35,487 nt of DNA from NCBI GenBank assembly GCA_036351115.1, contig JAZBOL010000037.1, positions 1 to 35,487 of the forward strand. Direction: 5' to 3'. Shown here piece after piece: positions 21,721 through 30,480 of this stretch. Position 1 is the first letter of the stretch. Each line of letters starts with the position of its first letter. The stretch is from Marinihelvus sp036351115. Its GTDB lineage: Bacteria > Pseudomonadota > Gammaproteobacteria > Xanthomonadales > SZUA-36. The translations under genes and the position numbers were made by a program. Below the pieces are notes generated by a model. It was not told the origin of the DNA and did no database searches. It worked only from the letters and a program-made list of their open reading frames with translations.

Positions 21721-24099
21721 TCAGGCCCCGGCTTGAGTCGTCTCCCGCAGCAGGGTCTCGGCCTGCTGCAGTCTGAGAAGTTCAGGATCGGCGTCGGACC
21801 AGGTGTCCAGCACGCGCTCGAAGGCCACCCGGGCCTCAGCGTCCTCCCCGCGCGCCTTGTGGAGCCGTCCCTGCGCCAGCCACAGCTCCGGTGAGGTCGG
21901 ATCGAGGTCGAGGCCGCGTTCGATGGTCAGGGCGGCGGACTCGAGTTGTCCCGCGGCGACCTGCTCGTTCGCGAGCAGTCCCATGAGGTCGGGCACCGCA
22001 GCGTCGTACATCTGGCCGGCAATGAAGGATTCATCGATCTCCTCCAGGGTCTGCTCGAAAAGCCTGACCGCCTGCTCGTGATCGCCGATGTCCGCAGCGA
22101 CCTGTGCGCCGACCAGGGGCACCTGGAACAGGACCCCGCGGAAACCGAGCTGGAGCATGACCGACTCGAACTCGTCGAGGCTGGCCTGGGCCGCCTCGAT
22201 GTCGCCCACCCTGCCAAGAATCCTGGCGTTGGCCGGCTCGAGAAACAGGCTCAGGGGCGGCTGGGGAACCAGTGCGCGCGCTTCGTCAAGGATCGCCCGC
22301 GCGCCTTCGACGTCGTCCAGGTGCAGGATTAGGTCGACCATGCCGGTGTGAATTTGCAGCGCGACGAGGTACGGCGGTTGGGATTCGGCCAGGTACGGTT
22401 GAGCGGCACGCAGCTGACCCAAGGCCTGCCCGATACGGCCCAGACGCGCCTCGTACGTGGCGGCCGTGCTATGAACCAGGGCGAGCTGGCCGGGCGTTTT
22501 GGCGATCTCCAGGGCCTGCTCGAGATAACGACGGGCGCGCTCGCTTTCGCCCCGTCGTGCGGCGATGAGGTGCAGTTTCAGCGGTGGCTGCACGGAGTCA
22601 TCGTCCATGAGCAACGCTTCCTGGTACAACGCTTCGGCGGCATCGAGGTCGCCGCTGTCGCGCATCAGCTCACCGAGCTTCAGGTTGGCGTCCATGTCGC
22701 CGGGACGCGCTTCCTGGTAACGGCGGGCATTCTCGATCGCCCCCTCCATGTTCCCGAGACTGCGCTCGAGATCGGAAAGCACGAGGTACAAGCCGGTGTT
22801 CTGGCTGTCCTTTTCCAGGGTCAGGCGAAACTGTTCCCGGGCCTCTTCCAGCTCACCGTTGGCCATGAGCAGGCCGCCGAGCTGCTGGTGCCAGCGCGCT
22901 TCGCCCGTCAGCTTGACCTGCAGCCGAAGATGCCCGATGAGCTTGTCCGTCTGCCCCGTGACCCGGTAGATGGCGGCGCGCAGCACGGCACGGTCGCTGG
23001 ACGGCAGGCGGTAATCGAGGTTTTCTGCCTGTCCGAAATACTGCTGCGCTCCGGCCATGTCGCCGGTTTCCAGGAGAATCTGTCCCTTGTACATCATGGC
23101 CATGACGAAGGCCGGATCGGCTTCCAGGGCAGCATCCATGAATTCCGCGGCCTGGGACAGATCGTTCTTCACCATGCGGACATTGAGCCCTTCGAGGTAA
23201 AGCTGCAACGCCTTCTGGGACTCGCCGTAGGTTTCGGCAAGGGGCAGGTCCTCGTAGTCAGCTCGTTCCAGGCTCGGAACGCCGAGGGCTTCGCGGATCG
23301 CGACGGACGTCCGGTCGAGCATGTCGAAGAGGTTCCAGCCGCGCTGGACAATTTCTTCTCTCTGCGCCAGGGTGTTGACGTCCCACAGTCGCGTCACGAG
23401 CACCAGGTCTTCGCCTTCCCGGCGGATGCTGCCGTCGATGAAGTACTGGCGGTTGGAGTCCCGCGCAATCTCCCGCATCAGGGTCGCGGGCGCGTTGACC
23501 CCGTCTTCGAAACCCGCCGCGGCCAGGCGGCCGTAGTACCCTGAGATCCAATTATTGTGCGGCGATGCGATGGCCAGGTAGGGGTCCTGGTCCAGGTCCT
23601 GCTCGAGCAGGTTCGTCGCGCCATACCGCAGCCAGTCTAGCTCCGGATCGCCCGTTTCGTTGCGGTAGAAGAACATGCCGAGGCGCTGACGCTCAGCGGG
23701 CTCGGGCGCGAGACTTTCCTCCGGCACGGGTTCCGCCGTCGAGGTATCGGCGGTGACCCGGGGCGCGGAGGCAGCCGCCGGATCCGGACGTCCCAGGTCT
23801 TTTCCGCTGAACAACGCGATCAGCAGGGCCGCCGTGGCCAGCACGTTCAGTGGAACACCGATCTTCACGGCGCGGGTCGCGGTGTCCTTGCCCGGACGTC
23901 CGAAGGCCCAGGACAGAATGCACACGGCGGGAATGAGGGAAAACAGCCCCCAGAACACCAGGTCGGTCAGGTACGGGGACAGGCCGTAACGTTCCGTCAG
24001 GCGATCGAGAATCTCGATGCCCACCCAGCAACTCGCCACGTAGACGCCGATGGCGGGCAGGACCCGCCGCTTCCGCAGTTCTTTCATGAATTCCGTCAT
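21721..24099 (-). CDS. Membrane-anchored TPR protein of unknown function
   Basis: A protein of 792 residues. The N-terminus (MKELRKRRVLPAIGVYVASC, residues 5-24) resembles the short cytoplasmic lead and first helix found in many gammaproteobacterial signalling proteins that carry cyclase or TPR outputs. Three hydrophobic segments lie at about 13-34, 43-67 and 79-98. After a Pro/Ala/Glu-rich linker (about 104-135) comes a domain of about 130 residues that may resemble TolB/FlgO-like amino-terminal domains (RLGMFFYRNETGDPELDWLRYG). From about 290 to 785 it consists of helical TPR repeats, seen as regular Ala/Leu/Glu patterns with A..L..A spacing. No cyclase, kinase or DNA-binding domain is present. 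It probably scaffolds a protein complex at the inner membrane; the partners are unknown. Confidence 0.75.
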   Translation of the reverse strand: MTEFMKELRKRRVLPAIGVYVASCWVGIEILDRLTERYGLSPYLTDLVFWGLFSLIPAVCILSWAFGRPGKDTATRAVKIGVPLNVLATAALLIALFSGKDLGRPDPAAASAPRVTADTSTAEPVPEESLAPEPAERQRLGMFFYRNETGDPELDWLRYGATNLLEQDLDQDPYLAIASPHNNWISGYYGRLAAAGFEDGVNAPATLMREIARDSNRQYFIDGSIRREGEDLVLVTRLWDVNTLAQREEIVQRGWNLFDMLDRTSVAIREALGVPSLERADYEDLPLAETYGESQKALQLYLEGLNVRMVKNDLSQAAEFMDAALEADPAFVMAMMYKGQILLETGDMAGAQQYFGQAENLDYRLPSSDRAVLRAAIYRVTGQTDKLIGHLRLQVKLTGEARWHQQLGGLLMANGELEEAREQFRLTLEKDSQNTGLYLVLSDLERSLGNMEGAIENARRYQEARPGDMDANLKLGELMRDSGDLDAAEALYQEALLMDDDSVQPPLKLHLIAARRGESERARRYLEQALEIAKTPGQLALVHSTAATYEARLGRIGQALGQLRAAQPYLAESQPPYLVALQIHTGMVDLILHLDDVEGARAILDEARALVPQPPLSLFLEPANARILGRVGDIEAAQASLDEFESVMLQLGFRGVLFQVPLVGAQVAADIGDHEQAVRLFEQTLEEIDESFIAGQMYDAAVPDLMGLLANEQVAAGQLESAALTIERGLDLDPTSPELWLAQGRLHKARGEDAEARVAFERVLDTWSDADPELLRLQQAETLLRETTQAGA

Positions 24100-24189
24100 A
24101 CCGCCTCGCTCAAGCGCGCCGATGAGTGCCGGTCGATGATGAATTGTTGCCCGAAGCGCGCATCATACCCAGTGCCGATGGTCCCGTCG

Positions 24190-25029
24190 TCAATGTTCGG
24201 GAATCGAAGGGGTCGCGGACCGTGGGCGCCCCGAAGCCGGGGACGGGCGAGAACCGGCGCGCGATGTGCTGCGCGGTTGGGTGGAGGGCGCGGTGAACCC
24301 GCTGGCATGCGTCCGGCTCAGCCCCGGCTTGGCCTGCCCGGCGCTCCGGACACGGGTGGCGGACCGGGAACGTTCCGGGGCCGCGGCAGGTCGGCGGAAA
24401 GCGCTCGCGTTCAGTGGAGGCGCGGATGGACTGCGGAAAGCGCGGTAGTCCTCGACCAGGCGCGTGGAAGGGGCCCCTGGTGGCGCGCGCAGTCCGGATG
24501 CATGGGGCGCGGGCAGCCGCTGGCCGTTTTCGGACCGAAAGACGGGACGTGCATAGGCCACCGGCACGGGCCCGGACTCGAGCTGGAACGGAGGCTCGTA
24601 AACCCGCCTGGGGTCGTTCAGCGCCGCGGCCTGCCACGCCCCCGGCCAGGGGGCGTGCGCCAGGGGCGACCAGCCGTACCAGGGGTAGTAGGTCCACCGG
24701 CCCGGAGGAAAGTAAGCGCCGGGCCAGATGCGGTAGGAAGCCGTCCAGGGCCAGCCATAGGTGAAGCCGAAGCGAGACGTCGCGAAATAGGGAACCGGGT
24801 AGGGGTACCACGGGACGAAGGCGCCTCCGACGCTGCGGGAGTACCGGCGTACCGGATCGCCCCAGGGCCCCGGCTGACTCAAGTAAGTGAAGCCGGTGGC
24901 CGGAGCCGCTGACGGGACGCGCACGGGCGCATCCGGCACAACGGTTGGCGTGTGCACGCAGCCGGCGAGCAGGAATCCCGCACACAGGACGAGGGCCACG
25001 AGCCCCCCAGTTCGTAGCTGACCTGGCAT
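24190..25029 (-). CDS. Aromatic-rich putative lipoprotein of unknown function
   Basis: A protein of 279 residues from the ATG at 25027-25029, which has a well-placed GGAG ribosome binding site. The frame continues 33 codons upstream without homology or a better start. The lipoprotein signal ends LLAGC with lipidation at C24. Residues 71-133 are extraordinarily rich in Trp, Tyr, Phe, Pro and Gly (FVPWYPYPVPYF, RWTYYPWYGW). Residues 170-279 are a basic, Pro/Ser/Ala/Arg-rich low-complexity tail, probably disordered. I recognise no family. A surface or periplasmic peptidoglycan- or carbohydrate-contacting role could be imagined for the aromatic block, but nothing in the sequence proves it. It is divergent from the small gene at 25170. 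Confidence 0.65.
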   Translation of the reverse strand: MPGQLRTGGLVALVLCAGFLLAGCVHTPTVVPDAPVRVPSAAPATGFTYLSQPGPWGDPVRRYSRSVGGAFVPWYPYPVPYFATSRFGFTYGWPWTASYRIWPGAYFPPGRWTYYPWYGWSPLAHAPWPGAWQAAALNDPRRVYEPPFQLESGPVPVAYARPVFRSENGQRLPAPHASGLRAPPGAPSTRLVEDYRAFRSPSAPPLNASAFRRPAAAPERSRSATRVRSAGQAKPGLSRTHASGFTAPSTQPRSTSRAGSRPSPASGRPRSATPSIPEH

Positions 25030-25169
25030 AACCACTCCAGACGGCGCCTTCGGTTCGAACGCCCACCTTAGCACAGTGACGTACCGGCGCCGGTCATCGC
25101 CGGACACGTTTCGAGCCGGCCCCGGCATCCGCTGAGGTACACTGCCCGGACCGCAACGGAACCCTGTTC

Positions 25170-25379
25170 ATGACCAGATCCACCTACGAGCTCCAGGGCT
25201 ACACCCTCGTCCTCGACCACGTCGCCCTCATCACACGAGTCTTCGAAGCGGAAGGCGGCGAAGGCTACCAGTTCAATGTGCGTTTTGTCGCGGATATCCG
25301 GCTGTCGCCGCGCTTCCCGACCCGGGAAGAAGCAGAACTCGCCCGCGGCCTGCTGGTCCAGGCAGTGCGCGAACGCTAG
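25170..25379 (+). CDS. Small conserved-looking protein of unknown function
   Basis: A protein of 69 residues beginning MTRSTYELQGYTLVLDHVALI. Alternating hydrophobic residues in the first 45 positions suggest three or four beta strands, followed by an amphipathic helix (TREEAELARGLLVQAV). This is the layout of a small compact domain and not of a random frame. It is flanked by lipoprotein genes. Its stop codon overlaps by 3-4 nt, tail to tail, with that of the lipoprotein gene at 25376. No strong Shine-Dalgarno sequence is evident before the ATG. I cannot assign a function. Confidence 0.65.
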   Translation: MTRSTYELQGYTLVLDHVALITRVFEAEGGEGYQFNVRFVADIRLSPRFPTREEAELARGLLVQAVRER

Positions 25380-25840
25380 GGCACCCCGACAGAACCCCCC
25401 GGCAGCAACAGGGCGCCCGCGGAACCCGGGGCGAGCACCAGCACGCGAACCTCGCCACGTCCCGCCTCCCGCACCGACTCTTCCACGTCCAGCGCCGCGA
25501 GCCCCGTGGTCCACTCTGCGCCACCCTGGTACCAGCGAATTTCGACGGGGTCGCCCGCATAGCTCACCCCGGGAAATCCAGAGGCGCACCGCGCTCCCGG
25601 CGCAATGCGCCCACAGGACACGAAGCCGCCGGTGGCCGGCACCTGCAGCGTGATGCCGTTGATTGGCGTGGTGGAACGGTTTTCGAAGGTCAACCCATCG
25701 ATGAAGACGGAAGCGCCCCTGGGCACGGTGGACGTCGCGCACCCGGCGAGCGCCAGGCTTACCATCAGCGGGAACAGGCTGGCGCGAAACGCGCGGCGCA
25801 ACCGGTGTAGAACAGGGCGGGGGAACGGTTCGTATTCCAC
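25376..25840 (-). CDS. Small putative lipoprotein of unknown function
   Basis: A protein of 154 residues from a GTG at 25838-25840. A basic N-region (HRLRRAFRAS) and hydrophobic core lead to LALAGC, with lipidation at C34. The internal ATG at residue 26 would leave too short a signal sequence, which supports the GTG. The mature part has alternating beta-strand patterns (FIDGLTFENRSTTPINGITLQVPATG) and two cysteines (C76 and C86, by count) that could form a disulfide. It resembles small immunoglobulin-like or FxLYD-type extracytoplasmic domains only in general style. It follows the DUF4239-type gene by 7 nt on the same strand, so it is probably the last gene of a pepN-led operon. Confidence 0.65.
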   Translation of the reverse strand: MEYEPFPRPVLHRLRRAFRASLFPLMVSLALAGCATSTVPRGASVFIDGLTFENRSTTPINGITLQVPATGGFVSCGRIAPGARCASGFPGVSYAGDPVEIRWYQGGAEWTTGLAALDVEESVREAGRGEVRVLVLAPGSAGALLLPGGSVGVP

Positions 25841-25847
25841 CGCGCGC

Positions 25848-26681
25848 TCAGGGTTCGGACTGGAGTTTCCGGTCCATGCGCTCGACGAGGTCCACGACGA
25901 CCTGGTTGTCGATCTCGAAGAACCGCATGATCGGGCGGTCCAGGTCCGTAATCAGCATGAGCACGGAGGAGAAAGCGACGGCGAGGGTCACCGTCGCCAG
26001 GGGACTCCGGCGACCCACCAGGCTCGCCTGGTAGCCCATGATCAGCATGGACAGGGAGCCGGTGAGGTACAGGGTGTACCAGATCACGGATGGAATCCGG
26101 TTGCTGATGGCCGCCTCGAGGCGCGCTGTCTGGATGTCCATGAGGCCCACGATGGAGTGGAGGAACTGGCCGCGGGACAGCCCGAGGGTGTCTTCGGCGC
26201 GACCCTCACGGGCGTGGGCGACACCGAGCTCCCACAACTCATCCTGCATGGCCTCCGCTTCGTCCAGCAGGGCCAGGACGCGCTGGAGATCGTCGTCGTG
26301 GCTCGCCTCGGCCATGGACAGACGCCCGCCCATGTAGCGCCGCAGGGTCGCCCGGGCGTCGCTCCGGTAGGGCTCGGGCATGAGATCGGCCTGCATGAAG
26401 GCATCGTTGGCCAGCCGCGTCTCCTCCAGCATGCCCTGCACACGAACCTCGAAGTGGGACTGGGCCGTGGCGAAGGTGAATGCGAGCATGAAGGCCGTCA
26501 GGCCCAGGGCGGCGCCCATGATGGCGCGCACCTGGCTGTGCTGGGCTTTTGCGGACCGGCCCACGCCGCGGTTGCCGATGCGAAAACCGATCTCGATGCA
26601 CAGCACCATGAGCGCAACGCTCAGGAAGAACAGGACCTCCGGGGAAAACCGGTCGAGAAAATGAACCTCGGCGATGCTCAT
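25848..26681 (-). CDS. DUF4239-type four-helix membrane protein
   Basis: A protein of 277 residues with four predicted membrane helices at about 15-35, 53-73, 198-217 and 228-246, and a helical, charged soluble region between the second and third pair (about 75-195). This layout, with ALGLTAFMLAFTFATAQSHFEVR after the second helix and the SPLATVTLAVAFSSVLMLITDLDRP ending, matches the bestrophin-like DUF4239 group. Function is not established, and the link to anion channels is by fold resemblance only. Its ATG overlaps the pepN stop codon by 4 nt (ATGA), so the two are translationally coupled. A small lipoprotein gene follows after 7 nt. Confidence 0.75.
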   Translation of the reverse strand: MSIAEVHFLDRFSPEVLFFLSVALMVLCIEIGFRIGNRGVGRSAKAQHSQVRAIMGAALGLTAFMLAFTFATAQSHFEVRVQGMLEETRLANDAFMQADLMPEPYRSDARATLRRYMGGRLSMAEASHDDDLQRVLALLDEAEAMQDELWELGVAHAREGRAEDTLGLSRGQFLHSIVGLMDIQTARLEAAISNRIPSVIWYTLYLTGSLSMLIMGYQASLVGRRSPLATVTLAVAFSSVLMLITDLDRPIMRFFEIDNQVVVDLVERMDRKLQSEP

Positions 26682-29332
26682 GACACGGACAGTTTCAACG
26701 CGTTGCTCACGATTTCGAAAACGTCGGGGGAGAGATCATCGTCGGCTGCGATCCGTTCGAGCTCCTTTCTCATGAGCGCCCGACGACCCGAATCGTAGCG
26801 CGGCCAGCGATTGAAGGAAGACACCATGCGCGCCGCAATCTGCGGGTTCGTCCCGTTCAGGCGAAGAACCTGGTCCGCGAGGAACCGGTAGCCGCTGCCG
26901 TCCGGGGCATGGAATCCCGTGGGGTTGAGCATGGCGAAGGCGCCGATCAGGGCCCGGACCTTGTTGGGGTTCAGCAGGCTGAACTCGGGGTGCTCCATGA
27001 GCTTGCGCACCTGGCTGACCGTGTCGTGCCCCGGCGTGATGGCCTGCATCACGAACCACTTGTCCATGACCAGGGCGTCACCCGCCCAGCGTTTCTCGAA
27101 GGCGGCCAGGGCGTCTGCGGCCCCGGGCAGATCGTTGAGCACGAGAGCGCGCATTGCCGCCAGCGAATCGGTCATGTTGTCGCTGGCATCGAGTTGCGCC
27201 TGGGCCAGCTCCGGCCCGGCCTCGGTCAGCGCGAGGTACGACAGGGCGGCGTTTTTCAGGGCGCGGTCCGCCATGGCCGACGGTGCCTTGTCGTAGCGGC
27301 GACCGTCATTGAAGCGGTCGTAGACCCGCCGGAATTCCGGGGCCAGGGCCTTGGCCAGGCCACGGCGGATGAACGTTCGCGCGGCGTGAAGCCCGTCCAC
27401 GTCCACCGGCTCGAGCTGCTCGGCCAGGTAGTCTTCATCCGGCAGCGCAAGGGATTCGGCGATCAGGGCCGGATCGGCGGACTCGTCGGTGAGCAGGCCG
27501 CGGAACGCCTCCACCAGGGCCTGCGGCAGCGCCATGGCGCCCCCGGCCTGGCGCACCTTGAGCTGGGCAAGGATGGCATCCTGGCCAAGGCGCTGCGCCG
27601 CTTCCCAGCGGGCGAAGGGATCCGGGTCATGGGCGATGAGCGTGGCCAGCTGCGCCTCGTCGGGGTCGTGGATCACCTTGACCGGCGCCGAGAAGTCCCT
27701 CAGCAGCGAGGGCACCGGCGGTTCAGAAACTTCGCTGAACACGAATTCCTTCTCGGCCTCCTCCAGCACCAGCAACACGGTTTCCCGGGGCTCATCCCCG
27801 GACCCGGCAAGGCGCAGGGGGATGGTCTTCCCGGTCTTGCTCAAGGCGCCGATCGCGAACGGGATCACCAGGGGCTGCTTCTCGGCCTGGTCCGGCGTCG
27901 GCGCCGTCCGCTGGGCAAGACGCACGGTCCAGGTCTGCGCCTCGGCATCGTGGGCCGTGGTCACCGTCACTTCCGGTGTGCCTGACTGGCTGTACCACCG
28001 TGAAAAGCGCGACAGGTCCCGGTCGTTGGCATCCGCCATGGCCGCGAGGAAGTCGTCGCAGGTGACGGCCTGGCCGTCATGGCGCTCGAAGTACAGGCGC
28101 ATGCCGTCCTGGAAGCCCTCTTCACCCAGCAGGGTGTGATACATGCGGATGACCGTGGCCCCTTTCTGGTACACCGTCGCCGTATAGAAGTTATTGATTT
28201 CGATGTAGCTGTCCGGCCGGATCGGGTGCGCCATGGGACCCGCATCCTCCGGGAACTGGCGGCTGCGCAGATCCCGGACATCCTGGATACGCTTCACGGC
28301 CCGCGACTGCATGTCCGCCGAAAATTCCTCGTCGCGGAAGACGGTCAATCCCTCCTTGAGGGTCAGCTGAAACCAGTCCTGGCAGGTCACCCGGTTACCG
28401 GTCCAGTTGTGAAAGTACTCGTGGCCGATGACGCCTTCGATGCCCTGGTAGTCGAAATCGGTCGCCGTGTCCGGACGTGCGAGTACGTAGCGCGAGTTGA
28501 AGATGTTGAGGGATTTGTTCTCCATCGCGCCCATGTTGAACTGGTTGGTCGCGACGATGTTGTAGATGTCCAGGTCGTATTCCAGGCCGAACCGCTCTTC
28601 GTCCCAGCGCATGGAGTTGACCAGGGATTCCATGGCGTGATCGCAGCGATCGATGTTTTCCGCCTCGACATACACGCGCAGCGTCACGTCCCTTCCGCTA
28701 CGCGTGGTAAATGTCTCTTCGATGTGCGCCAGGTCGCCCGCGACGAGGGCGAACAGGTAGGATGGCTTGGGAAACGGATCCTCCCACCGGACCCAGTGCC
28801 TGGACGGGTCGCCCTCGACGTCGTCACCCGCGTCGATGAGGTTGCCGTTGGACAGCAGCACCGGGTAGCGCGCCCGGTCCGCCTCCACGCGCACGGAGTA
28901 TCGCGACATGACGTCCGGGCGGTCGGGGAACCAGGTGATTTTGCGGAAACCTTCGGGCTCGCACTGCGTGAGCAGCAAACCTCCCGACTGGTACAGACCT
29001 TCCAGCGCCGAATTCTGCGCGGGCCGGATCTGCACGACCGTGCTCAGTGTCAGGCGATTGGGCACGTCGGCAATGACCAGGGTTTCCCCCTCGACGGCGT
29101 ACTCCGATTCGTCCAGGATCCGGTCGTCGATCGCCAGGGAAACGAGCTCCAGGTCGGAACCGGCGAGGTGCAGGGATCCGGCCTCGCCGGAACGGGCATG
29201 CAAATCCAGCTCTGCCCGGACCTCGGTCACGTCGTCCCGGATAGTGAAATCCAGGCGCACGTCGTCCAGGTGCCAGGGATAGGGCGTGTAGTCTTCACGG
29301 CGGATGGCCTGCCGCGGCTGTCCTTGCTTCAT
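26678..29332 (-). CDS. pepN: Aminopeptidase N (M1 family, PepN)
   Basis: A protein of 884 residues, close to E. coli PepN (870). It is a cytosolic zinc exopeptidase that removes N-terminal residues from peptides. The sequence shows the exopeptidase motif GAMEN (268-272), the zinc site HEYFH (304-308) with the third ligand E327 in KEGLT, and the transition-state tyrosine Y388 in VYQKGA. All are shifted by seven from E. coli numbering. N-terminal beta domain, catalytic domain and C-terminal helical superhelix follow in the usual order. The stop codon overlaps the start of the DUF4239-type gene. A consensus TATAAT lies upstream at 29376-29381. Confidence 0.97.
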   Translation of the reverse strand: MKQGQPRQAIRREDYTPYPWHLDDVRLDFTIRDDVTEVRAELDLHARSGEAGSLHLAGSDLELVSLAIDDRILDESEYAVEGETLVIADVPNRLTLSTVVQIRPAQNSALEGLYQSGGLLLTQCEPEGFRKITWFPDRPDVMSRYSVRVEADRARYPVLLSNGNLIDAGDDVEGDPSRHWVRWEDPFPKPSYLFALVAGDLAHIEETFTTRSGRDVTLRVYVEAENIDRCDHAMESLVNSMRWDEERFGLEYDLDIYNIVATNQFNMGAMENKSLNIFNSRYVLARPDTATDFDYQGIEGVIGHEYFHNWTGNRVTCQDWFQLTLKEGLTVFRDEEFSADMQSRAVKRIQDVRDLRSRQFPEDAGPMAHPIRPDSYIEINNFYTATVYQKGATVIRMYHTLLGEEGFQDGMRLYFERHDGQAVTCDDFLAAMADANDRDLSRFSRWYSQSGTPEVTVTTAHDAEAQTWTVRLAQRTAPTPDQAEKQPLVIPFAIGALSKTGKTIPLRLAGSGDEPRETVLLVLEEAEKEFVFSEVSEPPVPSLLRDFSAPVKVIHDPDEAQLATLIAHDPDPFARWEAAQRLGQDAILAQLKVRQAGGAMALPQALVEAFRGLLTDESADPALIAESLALPDEDYLAEQLEPVDVDGLHAARTFIRRGLAKALAPEFRRVYDRFNDGRRYDKAPSAMADRALKNAALSYLALTEAGPELAQAQLDASDNMTDSLAAMRALVLNDLPGAADALAAFEKRWAGDALVMDKWFVMQAITPGHDTVSQVRKLMEHPEFSLLNPNKVRALIGAFAMLNPTGFHAPDGSGYRFLADQVLRLNGTNPQIAARMVSSFNRWPRYDSGRRALMRKELERIAADDDLSPDVFEIVSNALKLSVS

Positions 29333-29360
29333 GATCTTGGTTTTCCGATGCGCCTTGCGG

Positions 29361-29381
29361 CGTCAAAAACGCCGTATTATA
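29361..29381 (-). promoter_or_regulatory. pepN -10 element with leader hairpin
   Basis: On the minus strand a perfect TATAAT occupies 29376-29381; the -35 region is weak (CTTCCG-like). The start of transcription would be near 29369, giving a leader of about 37 nt. CGGCGT (29359-29364) and ACGCCG (29369-29374) form a six-pair hairpin close to that start. On the plus strand the same bases read TATTAT and could serve the divergent dehydratase gene, but no -35 fits well. Confidence 0.45.
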
Positions 29382-29481
29382 GCGATTTACGGTGAAGCGG
29401 AAGGCAGGCCGCGCCCCTGACCGGAGTCGTCCTTCGACCCCTGCGCTTCCCCTCTGCACTCAAGGATCAGGAAGACCCGTC

Positions 29482-30474
29482 ATGAGCATGCCTTTTCCCC
29501 TTCCGGAACTGCCTGATGTTCAGCAGGCGCACCTGAGAATTCGCGATCAGATCACCCGGACTCCCGTGGAGCGTTCTCCCAGGCTCGACCAGCAGCTTGG
29601 CTGCTCTTTGTGGCTCAAATGCGAGCAACTGCAGCCGACCGGCGCCTTCAAGCTTCGTGGCGCCGCGAATGCGATCGCCCGCCTCGGCGAGCGCGGCATC
29701 GCGGGAGACGTGGCGACCCACTCGAGCGGCAATCACGGCGCAGCCCTGGCGTGGGCCGCCCGCGCCGCAGGCCGCCGGGCCTACGTGGTGATGCCGGAGA
29801 ATGCCGTGCCCGCGAAGATCGAGGCGGTGCGCCGCTTCGGCGGGAAGGTGATCCTGTGTGCGCCCGGCCAGGCCCCGCGGGAGGCGGGCCTTGCCGACCT
29901 GGTATCCGCGGGACACATCCCCATTCCGCCCTACGACCACCCGGACATCATCGCAGGCCAGGGTACGGCGGCGCTGGAACTGCTCGACGACGTTCCGGAT
30001 CTGGACGTGCTGGTGACGCCCCTGGGCGGCGGGGGCCTGCTTGCCGGCTGCGCCATTGCCGCCCAGGGCCTGAATCCGGAGATCGAGATCATCGGGGCCG
30101 AGCCCGCCGGGGCGGCGGACACGGCGACGAGCCTCGAGCGCGGAAGCCGCGTGGACGCCTGGGATCCGGAAACGATCGCCGACGGTCTCCGTGCCCTGGT
30201 CGGCGTGAGCAATTTCGCGATCATCCGGGAGCGGGTTTCCGAGGTTTTGCTGGCCGACGATGACGCGATCGTGGACGCCATGCGACTTGCGCTGGATGCC
30301 GCCGGTCTCCGCCTGGAACCCTCCGCCGCGGTGGCGCTCGCGGTCATCCAGCGGCACCCCGACCGCTTCGCAGAACGCCGTGTCGGCGTCGTGCTCACCG
30401 GTGGCAACATCGATATCGAGCACTTTCCCTGGCTGGCCTCGCCATCCGAACCGTCCGCCGAAAGCCGGGCCTGA
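29482..30474 (+). CDS. PLP-dependent threonine/serine dehydratase family protein
   Basis: A protein of 330 residues from the ATG at 29482, preceded by AGGAAG; a second ATG follows at 29488. The frame is open 30 codons further upstream, but that part is not homologous. Fold-type II features are K57 in QPTGAFKLRGA (the PLP Schiff-base lysine), the substrate loop SSGNHG (81-86) and a glycine-rich phosphate site PLGGGGLLAG. There is no C-terminal ACT regulatory domain, so it resembles catabolic threonine dehydratase TdcB or serine racemase/dehydratase more than biosynthetic IlvA. It would deaminate threonine or serine to the 2-oxoacid. The tag gene follows after 6 nt. Exact substrate is uncertain. 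Confidence 0.88.
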   Translation: MSMPFPLPELPDVQQAHLRIRDQITRTPVERSPRLDQQLGCSLWLKCEQLQPTGAFKLRGAANAIARLGERGIAGDVATHSSGNHGAALAWAARAAGRRAYVVMPENAVPAKIEAVRRFGGKVILCAPGQAPREAGLADLVSAGHIPIPPYDHPDIIAGQGTAALELLDDVPDLDVLVTPLGGGGLLAGCAIAAQGLNPEIEIIGAEPAGAADTATSLERGSRVDAWDPETIADGLRALVGVSNFAIIRERVSEVLLADDDAIVDAMRLALDAAGLRLEPSAAVALAVIQRHPDRFAERRVGVVLTGGNIDIEHFPWLASPSEPSAESRA

Positions 30475-30480
30475 TCACCT

